Notes: generated by a model from the letters alone, not told the origin. A DNA stretch of 64,000 nt from Neobacillus sp. Marseille-Q6967 (GCF_946151075.1 NZ_CAMGZB010000001.1:1216001-1280000), one strand, 5' to 3'; positions 10,686 through 20,728 are shown, counted from the stretch's first letter. A program made the numbers and translations.

Positions 10686-11875
10686 AAGGACAAAATATGT
10701 CGAGATCTTTTGAAGTGTTGATAAGGGGGCTGGTAGAGGACAAAACGCTATTGAAAAACTGAATGAAATGTCCCTTATGGAGGCGATGAAGGACAAAACG
10801 CATATGAAAAAGGAGCGAGATGTCCTTCATCGGGGTTATGAAGGACAAGACTCTTATGAAAAAGAAACAAAATGTCCTTCATCGGGGTTATGAAGGACAA
10901 AACGCATATGAAAAAGGAGCGAGATGTCCTTCATCGGGGTTATGAAGGACAAAACGCACATGAAAAAGGGGCAAGATGTCCTTCATCGGGGTTATGAAGG
11001 ACAAGACTCTTATGAAAAAGAAACAAAATGTCCTTCATCGGGGTTATGAAGGACAAGACTCTTATGAAAAAGAAGTAAATTGTCCTTCATCGGGGTTATG
11101 AAGGACAAAACGCACATGAAAAAGAGGTAAGATGTCCTTCATCGGGGTTATGAAGGACAAGACTCTTATGAAAAAGAGGTAAGATGTCCTTCATCGGGGT
11201 TATGAAGGACAAAACGCATATGAAAAAGGAGCGAAATGTCCTTCATCAAGATTATGAAGGACAAAACGCACATGAAAAAGGAGCAAGATGTCCTTCATCG
11301 AGATTATGAAGGACAAAATGCACATGAAAAAGGAGCAAGATGTCCTTCATCGAGATTATGAAGGACAAAACGCACATGAAAAAGAAGCAAGATGTCCTTC
11401 ATCGGGGTTATGAAGGACAAAACGCACATGAAAAAGGGGCAAGATGTCTTCATCGGGGTTATGAAGGACAAAACGCACATGAAAAAGGGGCAAGATGTCT
11501 TCATCGGGGTTATGAAGGACAAGACTCTTATGAAAAAGAAACAAAATGTCCTTCATCGGGGTTATGAAGGACAAGACTCTTATGAAAAAGAAGCAAAATG
11601 TCCTTCATCGGGGTTATGAAGGACAAGACTCTTATGAAAAGGAAGCAAGATGTCCTTCACCGGGGTTATAAAGGACAAAACGCACATGAAAAAGAAGCAA
11701 AATGTCCTTCATCGGCGTTATGAAGGACAAAACGCACATGAAAAAGGAGCGAAATGTCCTTCATCAAGGTTATGAAGGACAAAACGCATATGAAAAAGAA
11801 GCAAGATGTCCTTCATCGGGGTTATGAAGGACAAAACGCACATGAAAAAGAAGCAAAATGTCCTTCATCGGTGCG
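10686..11875 (+). repeat. Array of about 23 hairpin-bearing 52-bp repeats
   Basis: AAGGAC cores occur at 10789, 10841, 10893 and every 52 bases up to 11827. The two spacings around 11413-11515 are 51, because one C is missing from TGTCCTTC. Two degenerate units lie at 10686 and 10737. Each junction carries TGTCCTTCAT-loop-ATGAAGGACA, a perfect 10-bp stem with a 7-base loop, usually CGGGGTT but also CGAGATT, CAAGATT or CGGCGTT. The remaining about 25 bases come in two forms: AACGCACATGAAAAAGG.. and GACTCTTATGAAAAAG... The array separates the convergent genes pyrG and ywjG. Short open frames inside it only follow the repeat and shift frame each unit, so it is not coding. Confidence 0.95.
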
Positions 11876-11902
11876 TGATGGAGAAACAATCCCTTTTTCA
11901 GG

Positions 11903-11930
11903 CAAAAAAACGGCCCTAAACAAGGCCGCT
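11903..11930 (-). terminator. Rho-independent terminator of ywjG
   Basis: Read on the minus strand, GCGGCC TTGTTTA GGCCGT is followed by seven T's. It lies 12 bases beyond the ywjG stop. Confidence 0.8.
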
Positions 11931-11941
11931 TTAAAACAACA

Positions 11942-12439
11942 TCATTCATATTCTGCTAAAATTTCATCCACCGTAAACTTCAATCCATAATAAACAAACA
12001 AGGAAGCCATCGACGATGGATAGCCATAGCGATTTCCTTCATCATCCGGCAATAATCCTTTCGACAACTGCAAATCAATGTGAACATCGGCCAATTCAAC
12101 CAGCCTGCCAGCCCCCGCAGAAACGGCGACAAACGGGATCCCTTTTTCCTGCAAAGCCTGCCCGACATGAACGGCATCCTCATCATCGGACAATCTTGAA
12201 AATAGCAATACCCGGTCTGCAGAGGTTACTTTATCTAAATCTCCCAGAACAACCGCACCTTTAAAAGGTTCCGCACCCTCCAAAGCTTCAAATTCCACGG
12301 CCTTCATTTCTCGGAGCCCTATAATATAAAGAGTGTGTCCCTGGGCAAGCAGGCGGGCACCGTCCTCAAACGCGAATTCTGCTTTGTCTTCAATCCTTTT
12401 AAATAAGCCCGTTAACTGGGTTGTAAACATTTTTAACAA
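11942..12439 (-). CDS. ywjG: YwjG family protein (DUF2529, SIS-like fold)
   Basis: Encodes 165 residues from TTG 12439 (GGAGGG seven bases upstream); an ATG at 12430 is the alternative. It is the gene expected next to spo0F in Bacillus. Visible features are alternating hydrophobic strands and glycine turns (TLYIIGLREMKAVEFE, VLLFSRLSDDED, IPFVAVSAGAG), which resemble a sugar-isomerase (SIS) Rossmann-like layout, but no catalytic motif is evident. It is transcribed against pyrG and divergently from spo0F. Function is unknown to me. Confidence 0.85.
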   Translation of the reverse strand: MLKMFTTQLTGLFKRIEDKAEFAFEDGARLLAQGHTLYIIGLREMKAVEFEALEGAEPFKGAVVLGDLDKVTSADRVLLFSRLSDDEDAVHVGQALQEKGIPFVAVSAGAGRLVELADVHIDLQLSKGLLPDDEGNRYGYPSSMASLFVYYGLKFTVDEILAEYE

Positions 12440-12519
12440 ATAAAACCCTCCTCACTTTTATTATTTTATTATAATTTCCACAATTTACATAAACAATAAA
12501 AAGGATTTTTAAGGAGGAA

Positions 12520-12526
12520 TGTCGAA
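12520..12526 (+). promoter_or_regulatory. Candidate Spo0A box upstream of spo0F
   Basis: TGTCGAA matches the 0A-box core TGNCGAA exactly, 52 bases before the spo0F start. AGGAGGAAT (12512-12520) and GGAATT (12535-12540) around it are loose sigma-H -35/-10 candidates. The B. subtilis spo0F promoter is known to use sigma-H and Spo0A-P; here this is inferred from position and motif. Confidence 0.5.
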
Positions 12527-12577
12527 GATAAACAGGAATTCGGAAATTTTTTTAAAAAAGGGTAAAGAGGTGGAGTT

Positions 12578-12949
12578 ATGGAAGAGAAAATTTTAATTGT
12601 TGACGACCAGTTTGGAATACGAATTTTATTAAATGAAGTCTTCCAAAAAGAAGGTTACAAAACCTTCCAGGCAGCAAATGGAATACAGGCACTTGATATT
12701 GTTACGAAGCATGACCCAGATCTTGTCCTTTTGGATATGAAAATACCAGGGATGGACGGGATTGAAATTTTAAAAAGAATGAAAGTTATTGATCCCGATA
12801 TCCGTGTGATCATTATGACTGCCTATGGCGAACTCGACATGATTCAAGAAGCAAAGGATCTTGGAGCGATTACTCATTTTGCAAAGCCATTTGATATTGA
12901 TGATATCCGGGCTGCTGTGAGAAAACACATGCCGCAAAAAGCGAATTAA
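12578..12949 (+). CDS. spo0F: Sporulation phosphorelay response regulator Spo0F
   Basis: Encodes 123 residues, a stand-alone receiver domain nearly identical to B. subtilis Spo0F over long stretches as I recall it. The acidic pocket is Asp9-Asp10 ([10 protein letters not shown]) and the phosphorylated residue Asp53 ([13 protein letters not shown]). The conserved Thr lies in IIMTAYGE and the Lys in HFAKPFD. There is no output domain. It carries phosphate from the sporulation kinases to Spo0B and on to Spo0A. It is preceded by a candidate 0A box and followed by a 236-base gap before fba. Confidence 0.98.
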   Translation: MEEKILIVDDQFGIRILLNEVFQKEGYKTFQAANGIQALDIVTKHDPDLVLLDMKIPGMDGIEILKRMKVIDPDIRVIIMTAYGELDMIQEAKDLGAITHFAKPFDIDDIRAAVRKHMPQKAN

Positions 12950-13185
12950 TAGATATTTTTAGAAAAAATGGAAGATTAGGACAATGTGTCCGCTTTCATT
13001 ATGACAGTTTGCAAAACTCGTTCAGATTTATGGCATTTCGGCTTTCCTTCTGGTATTATACATATGGAACTTTTACCGGTTATTTATCTTCTCGTGGATA
13101 CATAAACACTAAATTTACAGGAAAACCTTTATAGGAAAGCCCTGTACCCGAGCTGATATCAACCCTATATTAAGGAGGAAACGAA

Positions 13186-14043
13186 ATGCCTTTAGTTTCA
13201 ATGAAAGAAATGCTCATCAAAGCAAAAGCGGAAGGCTATGCTGTTGGGCAATTCAACCTAAATAACTTAGAGTTTACTCAAGCGATTCTTCAAGCTGCTG
13301 AAGAAGAAAAATCACCAGTAATCCTTGGTGTATCAGAAGGGGCAGCACGTTATATGTCAGGCTTCAAAACCGTTGTTAAAATGGTTGAAGGCCTTATGGA
13401 AGATTTAAAGATCACTGTACCAGTGGCAATTCATTTAGACCACGGTTCAAGCTTCGAAAAATGTAAAGAAGCGATTGATGCAGGTTTTACATCTGTAATG
13501 ATCGATGCTTCTCACCACCCATTTGAAGAAAACGTAGAAACTACTTCTAAAGTGGTTGAGTATGCTCATTCTAAAGGTGTTTCTGTTGAAGCAGAATTAG
13601 GTACTGTTGGTGGACAAGAAGACGATGTAGTAGCAGAAGGCGTTATCTATGCTGATCCTAAAGAATGTGAAGAGCTTGTGAAGCGCACTGGCATTGACTG
13701 CCTTGCACCTGCACTAGGTTCCGTTCATGGTCCTTACAAAGGTGAGCCAAAATTAGGTTACCCAGAAATGGAAGCAATCGGTAAAGCTACTGGTCTTCCA
13801 CTAGTTCTTCATGGTGGAACTGGAATTCCAACACATGATATTCAAAAATCTATTTCTCTTGGTACTGCAAAAATCAACGTTAATACTGAAAATCAAATTG
13901 CATCTGCAAAAGCAGTTCGCGAAGTATTAGCAGCAAAGCCTAACGAGTACGATCCACGTAAATATATGGGTCCTGCACGCGATGCGATCAAAGCAACTGT
14001 TATCGGCAAAATGCGCGAATTCGGTTCTTCAGGCAGAGCGTAA
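13186..14043 (+). CDS. fba: Fructose-1,6-bisphosphate aldolase, class II
   Basis: Encodes 285 residues, family length for the zinc-dependent enzyme. Zinc-ligand histidines are seen in [20 protein letters not shown] and [10 protein letters not shown]; the C-terminal NVNTENQIA is the phosphate-binding loop. It cleaves fructose-1,6-bisphosphate to dihydroxyacetone phosphate and glyceraldehyde-3-phosphate. AAGGAGGAAACG precedes the ATG. Codon use is noticeably biased to the preferred codons of a highly expressed gene. The 236 bases upstream contain no gene; TATTAT at 13054 may be a -10 but its -35 is poor. Confidence 0.98.
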   Translation: MPLVSMKEMLIKAKAEGYAVGQFNLNNLEFTQAILQAAEEEKSPVILGVSEGAARYMSGFKTVVKMVEGLMEDLKITVPVAIHLDHGSSFEKCKEAIDAGFTSVMIDASHHPFEENVETTSKVVEYAHSKGVSVEAELGTVGGQEDDVVAEGVIYADPKECEELVKRTGIDCLAPALGSVHGPYKGEPKLGYPEMEAIGKATGLPLVLHGGTGIPTHDIQKSISLGTAKINVNTENQIASAKAVREVLAAKPNEYDPRKYMGPARDAIKATVIGKMREFGSSGRA

Positions 14044-14094
14044 GTTTTAAGAAATTTTCAAGGTTCCATTACGTATTGGGTACATTAATAATAA

Positions 14095-14130
14095 AAGTGA
14101 AACCGCCCCAACTGTGGCGGTTTCACTTCT
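14095..14130 (+). terminator. Rho-independent terminator after fba
   Basis: AGTGAAACCGCC pairs with GGCGGTTTCACT around an 8-base loop, then TCT. The U-tract is poor but the stem is long. Confidence 0.75.
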
Positions 14131-14185
14131 GTATTAAAAAGTTTGAAAATTTATAAAAATTGTCGAAACTTGGAGGGAATAAAAA

Positions 14186-14833
14186 ATGAAATTTTTTATC
14201 GATACAGCAAATTTAGACGAAATCCGCGAAGCGTATGACCTAGGTTTACTTGCAGGGGTTACAACAAACCCATCGCTTGTTGCAAAAGAAAAAGGTGTTT
14301 CTTTTCATGACCGAATCAAGGAAATTGCGGCTTTAGTTCCAGGGTCTGTCAGTGCGGAAGTTATTTCCTTAGATGCAGAAGGCATGATCCGTGAAGGAAA
14401 AGAATTAGCTGCTATTGCTCCAAACGTTACTGTTAAACTCCCTATGACTCCAGATGGCTTAAAAGCATGTCATGCTTTTTCAAAAGAAGGCATCAAAACA
14501 AACGTTACCCTTATTTTCAACGCAAACCAAGCACTTCTTGCTGCAAGAGCAGGAGCTACCTATGTTTCTCCATTCTTAGGAAGATTGGATGATATCGGCC
14601 AAAACGGCTTGGAACTCATCTCTACCATCTCTGAAATTTTTACCGTTCACGGAATTGAAACAGAAATTATTGCAGCATCCATCCGTAATCCAATTCACGT
14701 AACCGAAGCAGCTCGTCTTGGAGCACACATTGCGACGATTCCTTACAAAGTATTGATGGGCTTAACACATCACCCATTAACAGATAAAGGGATTGAAGCA
14801 TTCTTAAAGGATTGGGAAGGCCGCAACGCTTAA
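14186..14833 (+). CDS. tal: Transaldolase, short (type 3B / fructose-6-phosphate aldolase-like)
   Basis: Encodes 215 residues, matching the compact transaldolase family rather than the about 320-residue classical one. [13 protein letters not shown] is the family N terminus, TTNPSL the phosphate-side motif, and Lys84 in NVTVKLPMT is the Schiff-base lysine. It transfers dihydroxyacetone units in the non-oxidative pentose phosphate pathway. The fba-tal-murA2-glpX order equals fbaA-ywjH-murAB-ywjI in B. subtilis. RBS TTGGAGGG precedes the ATG. Confidence 0.95.
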   Translation: MKFFIDTANLDEIREAYDLGLLAGVTTNPSLVAKEKGVSFHDRIKEIAALVPGSVSAEVISLDAEGMIREGKELAAIAPNVTVKLPMTPDGLKACHAFSKEGIKTNVTLIFNANQALLAARAGATYVSPFLGRLDDIGQNGLELISTISEIFTVHGIETEIIAASIRNPIHVTEAARLGAHIATIPYKVLMGLTHHPLTDKGIEAFLKDWEGRNA

Positions 14834-15054
14834 TTAATGTGCACCATAAGGTTAACTGCCTGCTAACGATTTGCGGCTTTTCCAATTTTTATGTAACTTT
14901 TTTTCAGAATGATACATGAAAATAAAATTTTGGTGTAAACTAGATGATAAGACATATTGTCGGATTATGCCATTTGATGGTGGAAAATAATACCTCGTTG
15001 CCCAAGTGCGGATAAAGTTCATTCTATTCTGCACGGCTTAGAAGGGAGTCGGAA

Positions 15055-16344
15055 ATGGAAAAACTTAAAATAGCGGGCGGTTATCCTTTAAAAGGAACCG
15101 TTAGAATAAGTGGAGCAAAAAATAGTGCGGTTGCATTAATTCCTGCAACCATTTTGGCGGAATCACCGGTTACGATTGAAGGTCTTCCGGATATTTCTGA
15201 TGTTGAAATCCTAAAGGATCTTCTCGAGGAAATCGGCGGGAAAGCCCAGCTTTCCAATGACTTTGATATGACGGTTGACCCTTCGACTATGATTAGTATG
15301 CCATTGCCGAACGGTAAGGTAAAAAAGCTGCGTGCTTCTTACTACCTCATGGGGGCAATGCTTGGGCGTTTTAAAAAAGCTGTCATTGGTCTGCCAGGAG
15401 GATGCCATCTTGGGCCTCGCCCAATCGACCAGCATATCAAAGGCTTTGAAGCGCTTGGCGCCCAGATTACCAACGAACAGGGTGCGATTTATTTGCGTGC
15501 CGATGAACTGCGTGGCGCACGGATTTATCTTGATGTCGTCAGCGTGGGCGCAACGATTAATATCATGCTGGCAGCCGTTCGGGCTAAAGGACGGACGATT
15601 ATTGAAAATGCGGCAAAGGAACCAGAAATTATTGATGTTGCTACTCTATTAACCAATATGGGGGCAAAGATCAAAGGAGCTGGAACGGATGTGATCCGTA
15701 TTGATGGCGTAGATACACTGCATGGATGCCGCCATACGATCATTCCGGACCGGATTGAAGCGGGGACCTATATGATTTTAGGAGCTGCAGTCGGACAAGG
15801 TGTGTTAATCGATAATGTCATCCCACAGCATTTAGAATCATTGATTGCGAAACTTCGTGAAATGGGTGTAACAGTTGAATCCGGAGATGACCAGATTTTT
15901 GTTAATGGTAACTCCAAATTGAAAGCGGTTGACATTAAAACCCTTGTGTATCCAGGTTTTCCAACCGACCTCCAACAGCCGTTTACGACTCTTTTAACCA
16001 AATCGACTGGTTCGAGTGTGGTAACCGACACTATTTATGGTGCCCGTTTTAAACATATTGATGAATTAAGAAGAATGAACGCCAATATTAAAGTGGAAGG
16101 CCGCTCTGCGATTATTAATGGACCCATCCAGCTGCAGGGAGCAAAGGTTAAGGCCAGTGATTTACGAGCAGGTGCAGCGCTTGTCATTGCCGGTTTAATG
16201 GCGGACGGAATTACGGAAGTAACCGGACTTGAGCACATTGACCGCGGTTACAGCCACCTTGTGGAGAAATTAAATGGACTAGGCGCTACAGTTTGGCGGG
16301 AGGCTTTAACAAAAGAAGAAGTAGAACAATTAAAGAATACGTAA
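15055..16344 (+). CDS. murA2: UDP-N-acetylglucosamine 1-carboxyvinyltransferase 2
   Basis: Encodes 429 residues. The PEP-binding active-site cysteine is Cys117 in [14 protein letters not shown]; that His-Leu variant is typical of the second Bacillus paralogue (MurZ/MurAB). GGAKNSA-like [11 protein letters not shown] (residues about 19-29) holds the catalytic Lys/Asn. GYSHLVEKL closes the C terminus. It makes UDP-GlcNAc-enolpyruvate, the first committed peptidoglycan precursor, and is the fosfomycin target class. RBS GAAGGGAG precedes the ATG. No sign of truncation. Confidence 0.96.
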   Translation: MEKLKIAGGYPLKGTVRISGAKNSAVALIPATILAESPVTIEGLPDISDVEILKDLLEEIGGKAQLSNDFDMTVDPSTMISMPLPNGKVKKLRASYYLMGAMLGRFKKAVIGLPGGCHLGPRPIDQHIKGFEALGAQITNEQGAIYLRADELRGARIYLDVVSVGATINIMLAAVRAKGRTIIENAAKEPEIIDVATLLTNMGAKIKGAGTDVIRIDGVDTLHGCRHTIIPDRIEAGTYMILGAAVGQGVLIDNVIPQHLESLIAKLREMGVTVESGDDQIFVNGNSKLKAVDIKTLVYPGFPTDLQQPFTTLLTKSTGSSVVTDTIYGARFKHIDELRRMNANIKVEGRSAIINGPIQLQGAKVKASDLRAGAALVIAGLMADGITEVTGLEHIDRGYSHLVEKLNGLGATVWREALTKEEVEQLKNT

Positions 16345-16434
16345 ATGTGCTATACTAATTCCCCGAATCTGTTATACTATTAGTGTTGGAATGTTCAGGC
16401 GAAAGTATATAAGAGAATTTGGGGGAATGAGAAC

Positions 16435-17397
16435 ATGGAGAGAAGTTTATCTATGGAGCTTGTCCGCGTGACAGAAGCAGCTGCACTCGCTTCTGCTAGA
16501 TGGATGGGCCGCGGGAAAAAAGATGAAGCAGATGGAGCGGCTACTTCAGCGATGCGGGATGTGTTCGACACCATTCCGATGAAGGGTACCGTAGTGATTG
16601 GTGAAGGGGAAATGGACGAGGCCCCGATGCTGTATATTGGTGAAAAACTCGGAAACGGGTATGGGCCGCGCGTTGATGTCGCAGTCGACCCGCTTGAGGG
16701 AACCAATATTTTAGCCTCCGGCGGCTGGAATGCCCTCGCTGTACTTGCAGTTGCTGACCACGGTAATTTACTGCATGCACCAGATATGTATATGGAAAAA
16801 ATTGCAGTAGGTCCAGAAGCAGTTGGTTTAATCGATATTAACGCCTCTGTTCTTGATAACCTTAAAGCCGTTGCGAAGGCAAAAAATAAGGGTATCGAAG
16901 ACGTTGTGGCGACCGTGTTAAACCGTCCGCGACATGAACACATTATCGCGCAGCTTCGAGAAGCAGGCGCCCGGATTAAATTGATTAATGACGGTGATGT
17001 CGCTGGTGCAATTAATACCGCATTCGATAATACTGGCGTTGATATTTTATTCGGCTCTGGCGGTGCACCGGAAGGCGTTATTTCTGCAGTTGCATTAAAA
17101 TGTCTAGGCGGAGAACTGATTGGGAAATTAGTGCCGCAGAACGACGGAGAAATTGAACGTTGTAAGAAAATGGGCCTTGATGTGAACAAAGTATTGCGGA
17201 TGGAGGACCTTGTAAAAGGTGATGACGCCATCTTTGCAGCTACAGGTGTTACCGATGGGGAGCTGCTCCGCGGCGTTCAATTCAAAGGTTCATATGGCTC
17301 AACACATTCGATTGTTATGCGTGCGAAATCAGGAACAGTCCGCTTCGTCGAAGGCCGACACAGCTTGAAAAAGAAACCCAATTTAGTAATTAAATAA
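16435..17397 (+). CDS. glpX: Fructose-1,6-bisphosphatase, class II
   Basis: Encodes 320 residues of the GlpX family. Metal-site motifs are [11 protein letters not shown] and the AVDPLEGTN signature of the FBPase/IMPase fold; [12 protein letters not shown] is the substrate-binding loop. It dephosphorylates fructose-1,6-bisphosphate for gluconeogenesis and lies three genes from the opposing glycolytic aldolase. GGGGGAATGAG precedes the ATG. The 90 bases upstream contain TATACT-like -10 sequences (around 16350 and 16374) without a good -35. Confidence 0.96.
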   Translation: MERSLSMELVRVTEAAALASARWMGRGKKDEADGAATSAMRDVFDTIPMKGTVVIGEGEMDEAPMLYIGEKLGNGYGPRVDVAVDPLEGTNILASGGWNALAVLAVADHGNLLHAPDMYMEKIAVGPEAVGLIDINASVLDNLKAVAKAKNKGIEDVVATVLNRPRHEHIIAQLREAGARIKLINDGDVAGAINTAFDNTGVDILFGSGGAPEGVISAVALKCLGGELIGKLVPQNDGEIERCKKMGLDVNKVLRMEDLVKGDDAIFAATGVTDGELLRGVQFKGSYGSTHSIVMRAKSGTVRFVEGRHSLKKKPNLVIK

Positions 17398-17418
17398 TCG
17401 ATTATTTTCATACTTGCA

Positions 17419-17448
17419 AAAGAGACTAAATGAAAGTTTAGTCTCTTT
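17419..17448 (+). terminator. Rho-independent terminator after glpX
   Basis: AAAGAGACTAAA pairs perfectly with TTTAGTCTCTTT around TGAAAG. The stem is almost symmetric, so it could act on either strand. Confidence 0.85.
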
Positions 17449-17481
17449 CCCCATATGAATAGGTTAATCTAAAAATTCCAG

Positions 17482-17511
17482 TTGATTAATTTTTTGTACA
17501 AGGGGTAAAAT
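17482..17511 (+). promoter_or_regulatory. Candidate sigma-A promoter of rho
   Basis: TTGATT (17482-17487), 18-base spacer, TAAAAT (17506-17511). This leaves an AT-rich leader of about 130 bases before rho, in which I see no strong hairpin. Confidence 0.4.
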
Positions 17512-17650
17512 AGATATTGTTTTATTATATAATCTGCTATTCTATTCATTTCTTTTTTCCTCTATTTTTAAAAATAAAATCAGAACCCTCTATTATTGGA
17601 CATAAACTCCGACACGGAATAGAGTAAAAATTTTAAAGTGTGGTGTACTA

Positions 17651-18916
17651 ATGGAATTAACAATATCTAGTTTAGAAAACATGAAGCTGAAAGAGCTTTA
17701 TGAGCTTGCACGCGAATTTAAAGTGACGTATTACAGTAAATTATCAAAGAAAGAATTAATTTTTGCGATTTTAAAATCCCGTGCGGAGCAGCAAGGTTAC
17801 TTTTTCATGGAAGGCGTCTTGGAAATCATCCAATCAGAAGGATTTGGATTCTTGCGCCCAATCAATTATTCACCAAGTTCAGAGGATATTTATATCTCGG
17901 CATCGCAAATCCGCCGTTTCGATTTGCGTAATGGGGATAAAGTATCTGGTAAAGTTCGCCCTCCAAAGGAAAACGAACGTTACTTCGGACTTTTACACGT
18001 AGAAGCGGTTAACGGTGAAGACCCGGAATCAGCGAAAGAACGCGTTCACTTCCCAGCTTTAACTCCTCTCTATCCAAACAGACAGATGAGACTTGAAACC
18101 ACTCCTAAACACCTTTCAACACGTATTATGGATTTGGTTGCTCCAGTTGGATTCGGACAAAGGGGCTTAATTGTTGCACCGCCAAAAGCGGGTAAAACCA
18201 TGCTGTTAAAAGAAATTGCCAACAGCATTACGACCAACCATCCAGAAGTGGAATTGATTGTACTATTAATCGATGAGCGTCCGGAAGAGGTAACAGACAT
18301 CGAGCGTTCCGTTGCTGGTGATGTCGTCAGCTCCACGTTTGATGAAGTACCGGAAAACCATATCAAAGTAGCGGAATTGGTGTTAGATCGTGCGATGCGT
18401 TTAGTAGAACATAAACGTGATGTCGTGATTTTGATGGACAGTATCACTCGTTTAGCACGTGCCTATAACTTAGTGATTCCGCCAAGCGGACGTACATTAT
18501 CCGGTGGTATTGATCCCGCAGCCTTCCACCGTCCAAAGCGTTTCTTCGGGGCAGCCCGAAACATTGAAGAGGGCGGAAGCTTAACGATTTTAGCAACGGC
18601 ATTAGTGGACACAGGCTCACGTATGGATGATGTCATTTACGAGGAATTTAAAGGGACAGGCAATATGGAATTGCATCTTGATCGTCAATTGGCAGAGCGC
18701 CGTATCTTCCCTGCGCTTGATATCCGCCGCTCGGGTACACGTAAAGAAGAGCTGTTAATTCCGAAAGATCACCTTGATAAACTATGGGCCATCCGGAAAT
18801 CGATGTCAGATTCTCCAGACTTTGCCGAACGCTTCTTGAAAAAGCTGCGCCAAACAAAGTCCAATGAAGAGTTCTTCGCCCAAATTGGGGAAGAATTGAA
18901 GTCACGCAGATCATAG
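17651..18916 (+). CDS. rho: Transcription termination factor Rho
   Basis: Encodes 421 residues. Rho_N domain ([13 protein letters not shown]), the RNA-binding cold-shock-like domain (EGFGFLRP, then [15 protein letters not shown]), and the RecA-type ATPase with Walker [16 protein letters not shown], Walker [18 protein letters not shown] and the Q/R-loop [13 protein letters not shown] are in order. It is a hexameric RNA translocase that releases transcripts and limits antisense transcription. The ATG at 17651 follows AAAGTGTGG, a modest RBS. Rho is known to be autoregulated in Bacillus; a leader-located site cannot be pinned down here. Confidence 0.97.
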   Translation: MELTISSLENMKLKELYELAREFKVTYYSKLSKKELIFAILKSRAEQQGYFFMEGVLEIIQSEGFGFLRPINYSPSSEDIYISASQIRRFDLRNGDKVSGKVRPPKENERYFGLLHVEAVNGEDPESAKERVHFPALTPLYPNRQMRLETTPKHLSTRIMDLVAPVGFGQRGLIVAPPKAGKTMLLKEIANSITTNHPEVELIVLLIDERPEEVTDIERSVAGDVVSSTFDEVPENHIKVAELVLDRAMRLVEHKRDVVILMDSITRLARAYNLVIPPSGRTLSGGIDPAAFHRPKRFFGAARNIEEGGSLTILATALVDTGSRMDDVIYEEFKGTGNMELHLDRQLAERRIFPALDIRRSGTRKEELLIPKDHLDKLWAIRKSMSDSPDFAERFLKKLRQTKSNEEFFAQIGEELKSRRS

Positions 18917-18920
18917 TTGA

Positions 18921-18966
18921 TTTGAGCGGACCGCCCGCGGAAAGCGAAGTGCCTGGAGCGGAAATC
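18921..18966 (+). repeat. Dispersed repeat, family B, short copy
   Basis: GCCCGCGGAAAGCGAAGTGC followed by CTGGAGCGGAAATCA is the reverse complement of the start of the element at 58937-59125. This is a widespread Bacillaceae intergenic repeat; here only its end is present. Confidence 0.75.
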
Positions 18967-18993
18967 ACATAGCCGAAACCATAAAAACCCAAC

Positions 18994-19022
18994 TTGCAAA
19001 AACAGGTACTCCTTGTTATAAT
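18994..19022 (+). promoter_or_regulatory. Sigma-A promoter of rpmE
   Basis: TTGCAA (18994-18999), 17-base spacer, consensus TATAAT (19017-19022), about 100 bases before the rpmE start. Confidence 0.75.
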
Positions 19023-19119
19023 GGGTGCAGTGTGTTTTTAGTATTTTGTGCTTGTTTTTTAAGACAGGCATTCATATAACTCTGTTTCGAAAGATTCAGG
19101 GCGGAAGGAGATGAAAAGA

Positions 19120-19329
19120 ATGAAAACAGGAATTCATCCAAATTATAAAACAGTAAAGGTGACTTGCGCATGTGGCAACACATTCGAAACTGGATCTGTT
19201 AAAAACGAAATCCGTGTTGAAACATGTTCAGAATGTCATCCATTCTATACTGGTCGTCAAAAATTCGCTGAAGCTGGCGGACGTGTTGACCGTTTCAACA
19301 AAAAATACGGCATTAAGCAACAACAATAA
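19120..19329 (+). CDS. rpmE: 50S ribosomal protein L31, zinc-binding type
   Basis: Encodes 69 residues from ATG 19120; GGAAGGAG ends nine bases upstream, whereas the ATG at 19111 directly abuts that [23 protein letters not shown] and [15 protein letters not shown] give the C-x-C and C-x-x-C zinc ligands of the C+ form of L31. Bacillus also has a non-zinc paralogue (YtiA/RpmE2) used under zinc limitation; this is the zinc-replete one. It has its own promoter and terminator. Confidence 0.97.
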   Translation: MKTGIHPNYKTVKVTCACGNTFETGSVKNEIRVETCSECHPFYTGRQKFAEAGGRVDRFNKKYGIKQQQ

Positions 19330-19344
19330 TTTTTGCTGCTCAAG

Positions 19345-19380
19345 AACAGGCAAGCGGAACTTCTACTTGCCTGTTTTTAT
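19345..19380 (+). terminator. Rho-independent terminator after rpmE
   Basis: AACAGGCAAG pairs with CTTGCCTGTT around an 11-base loop, then TTTATTTT. Confidence 0.88.
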
Positions 19381-19458
19381 TTTGAATAAAAACCATGGTT
19401 TACATAAAAAATATGGATTACGTTAAGGTTTTCGTGTTAAGGAAGGAGACGCCGATTT

Positions 19459-20073
19459 ATGTATCTAATGAAGCAACTCGGATGGGTTGAGGTTATCTGC
19501 GGGAGTATGTTTTCTGGAAAATCAGAGGAATTGATTCGTCGCGTACGACGTGCAGAATTTGCCAAACAAAAAATTGCTGTATTCAAACCGAAAATAGATA
19601 ATCGCTACAGCGAACAATCTGTCGTATCTCATAATGGTACTTCCTTTCATGCGAGACCGATATCGCATTCAATTGAAATCTTACACCACGTCGAAGCAGA
19701 CATTGATATCATAGCTATCGATGAGGTCCAATTCTTCGACGAAGGCATCGTCAGAGTCGTTCAGCAGCTGGCAGACAGCGGCCACCGAGTTGTTTGCGCA
19801 GGACTAGACATGGACTTCCGTGGTGAACCATTCGGTCAAATGCCAGCACTTATGGCCATTGCAGAATCCGTAACAAAACTTCAAGCGGTCTGCACAGTCT
19901 GCGGATCACCATCCAGCAGAACACAACGCCTAATCGACGGCCGCCCGGCATCCTACCATGACCCAGTCATCCTAGTCGGTGCATCAGAAGCCTATGAACC
20001 ACGCTGCCGCCATCACCACGAAGTGCCAAAAACAGCAGCAAGAACGGTGCCTGTCACCGTTTATACAGAATAG
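19459..20073 (+). CDS. tdk: Thymidine kinase
   Basis: Encodes 204 residues, type II thymidine kinase. Walker A is [14 protein letters not shown], the DEVQFFD segment holds the catalytic acidic residue, and the C-terminal zinc site is CTVCG plus a CRHHH motif. It phosphorylates salvaged thymidine. AAGGAAGGAGACG precedes the ATG. The last residues (TVPVTVYTE) are encoded by a copy of the dispersed GGTGCCTGTCACC palindrome at 20046-20058, which may have altered the C terminus. Confidence 0.96.
   Translation: MYLMKQLGWVEVICGSMFSGKSEELIRRVRRAEFAKQKIAVFKPKIDNRYSEQSVVSHNGTSFHARPISHSIEILHHVEADIDIIAIDEVQFFDEGIVRVVQQLADSGHRVVCAGLDMDFRGEPFGQMPALMAIAESVTKLQAVCTVCGSPSSRTQRLIDGRPASYHDPVILVGASEAYEPRCRHHHEVPKTAARTVPVTVYTE
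20046..20058 (+). repeat. GGTGCCTGTCACC palindrome inside the tdk 3' end
   Basis: Exact 13-base match to the copy at 4352, in frame within the last ten codons of tdk. Confidence 0.65.
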
Positions 20074-20105
20074 GCCATTTATACAACCTATTATGCATAA
20101 ATCCA

Positions 20106-20147
20106 CAGCCTGGGGGGAGGTTTTTTATTTCCCCGGGCTGTTTTTGT
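20106..20147 (+). terminator. Rho-independent terminator after tdk
   Basis: CAGCCTGGGG pairs with CCCCGGGCTG, followed by TTTTTG. Confidence 0.85.
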
Positions 20148-20222
20148 ATTTAAGGGTTGGCAGGATTTGTCTGGAACGGTTCAGCATACACTCGGGAATG
20201 ATAGTAGTAGGAGGTGTATGTT

Positions 20223-20690
20223 GTGAAAAGATGGATTTATGTGTCCTTGTTCGCACTTCTGTTATTAGCGGGCTGTGCTGCGGGTAAAGGGAATAACAAT
20301 GAGACGGCCTACGATTTACGCGATGACCGGACAAACCCTAATTATATGGCCAATAACCAGGCCACGCATAATAATTATGATGAGGTCCGCGATGTTACCG
20401 ACCGGAACCCAAATTTCCTGAATTTACGTGGAACGACGGTGGGTGACGAGGGTGAAGGAAATAGAAATGATTTTGGCAACGATATTGATAAAGCGAGAGA
20501 TATTGTCAATCGCTCAAAGGAATTTCGAGCAGAGTCAATTTGGATTAATAATGCCGCCGATCGGATGACAGTACGGGTGGATTCTACTGGAAGTCTTTCA
20601 GACGAAGAACGTAATCATGCCGTCGGCCGCCTGCAGCAGCGATTAACCCAGGCCCTGCCGCGCTACACCTTTGATATTCGTGAAAGATAA
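20223..20690 (+). CDS. YhcN/YlaJ-like sporulation lipoprotein
   Basis: Encodes 155 residues from GTG 20223, six bases after AGGAGGTG; the GTG at 20214 overlaps that RBS. A type II signal peptide (MKRWIYVSLFALLLLAGC) puts the lipidated Cys at residue 18. The body is Asn/Asp/Arg-rich and contains DIDKARDIVNRSKEFRAESIW followed by a small alpha/beta domain with LSDEERNHAVGRLQQRL. This resembles the YhcN/YlaJ family of spore membrane lipoproteins. Family membership is by overall pattern, so the exact role is inferred. It is monocistronic with its own terminator. Confidence 0.75.
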   Translation: MKRWIYVSLFALLLLAGCAAGKGNNNETAYDLRDDRTNPNYMANNQATHNNYDEVRDVTDRNPNFLNLRGTTVGDEGEGNRNDFGNDIDKARDIVNRSKEFRAESIWINNAADRMTVRVDSTGSLSDEERNHAVGRLQQRLTQALPRYTFDIRER

Positions 20691-20719
20691 CATGCTCTGA
20701 TTTCAGGGCATGTTTTTTT
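20691..20719 (+). terminator. Rho-independent terminator after the lipoprotein gene
   Basis: CATGCTCTGA / TCAGGGCATG with a TTT loop, then seven T's, immediately after the stop codon. Confidence 0.88.
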
Positions 20720-20728
20720 GGAGTTAGC

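Noticed and set aside
11340-11619. Open frames of 72-75 codons inside the 52-bp array, both strands
   Set aside because: They arise because a stop-free frame persists over a few units; 52 is not a multiple of 3, starts fall anywhere in the unit, and no RBS is present.
10789-11875. CRISPR-like array
   Set aside because: Regular palindromic units suggest it, but the sequences between palindromes belong to just two near-identical forms rather than unique spacers, the period is 52 without variation, and no cas genes are near.
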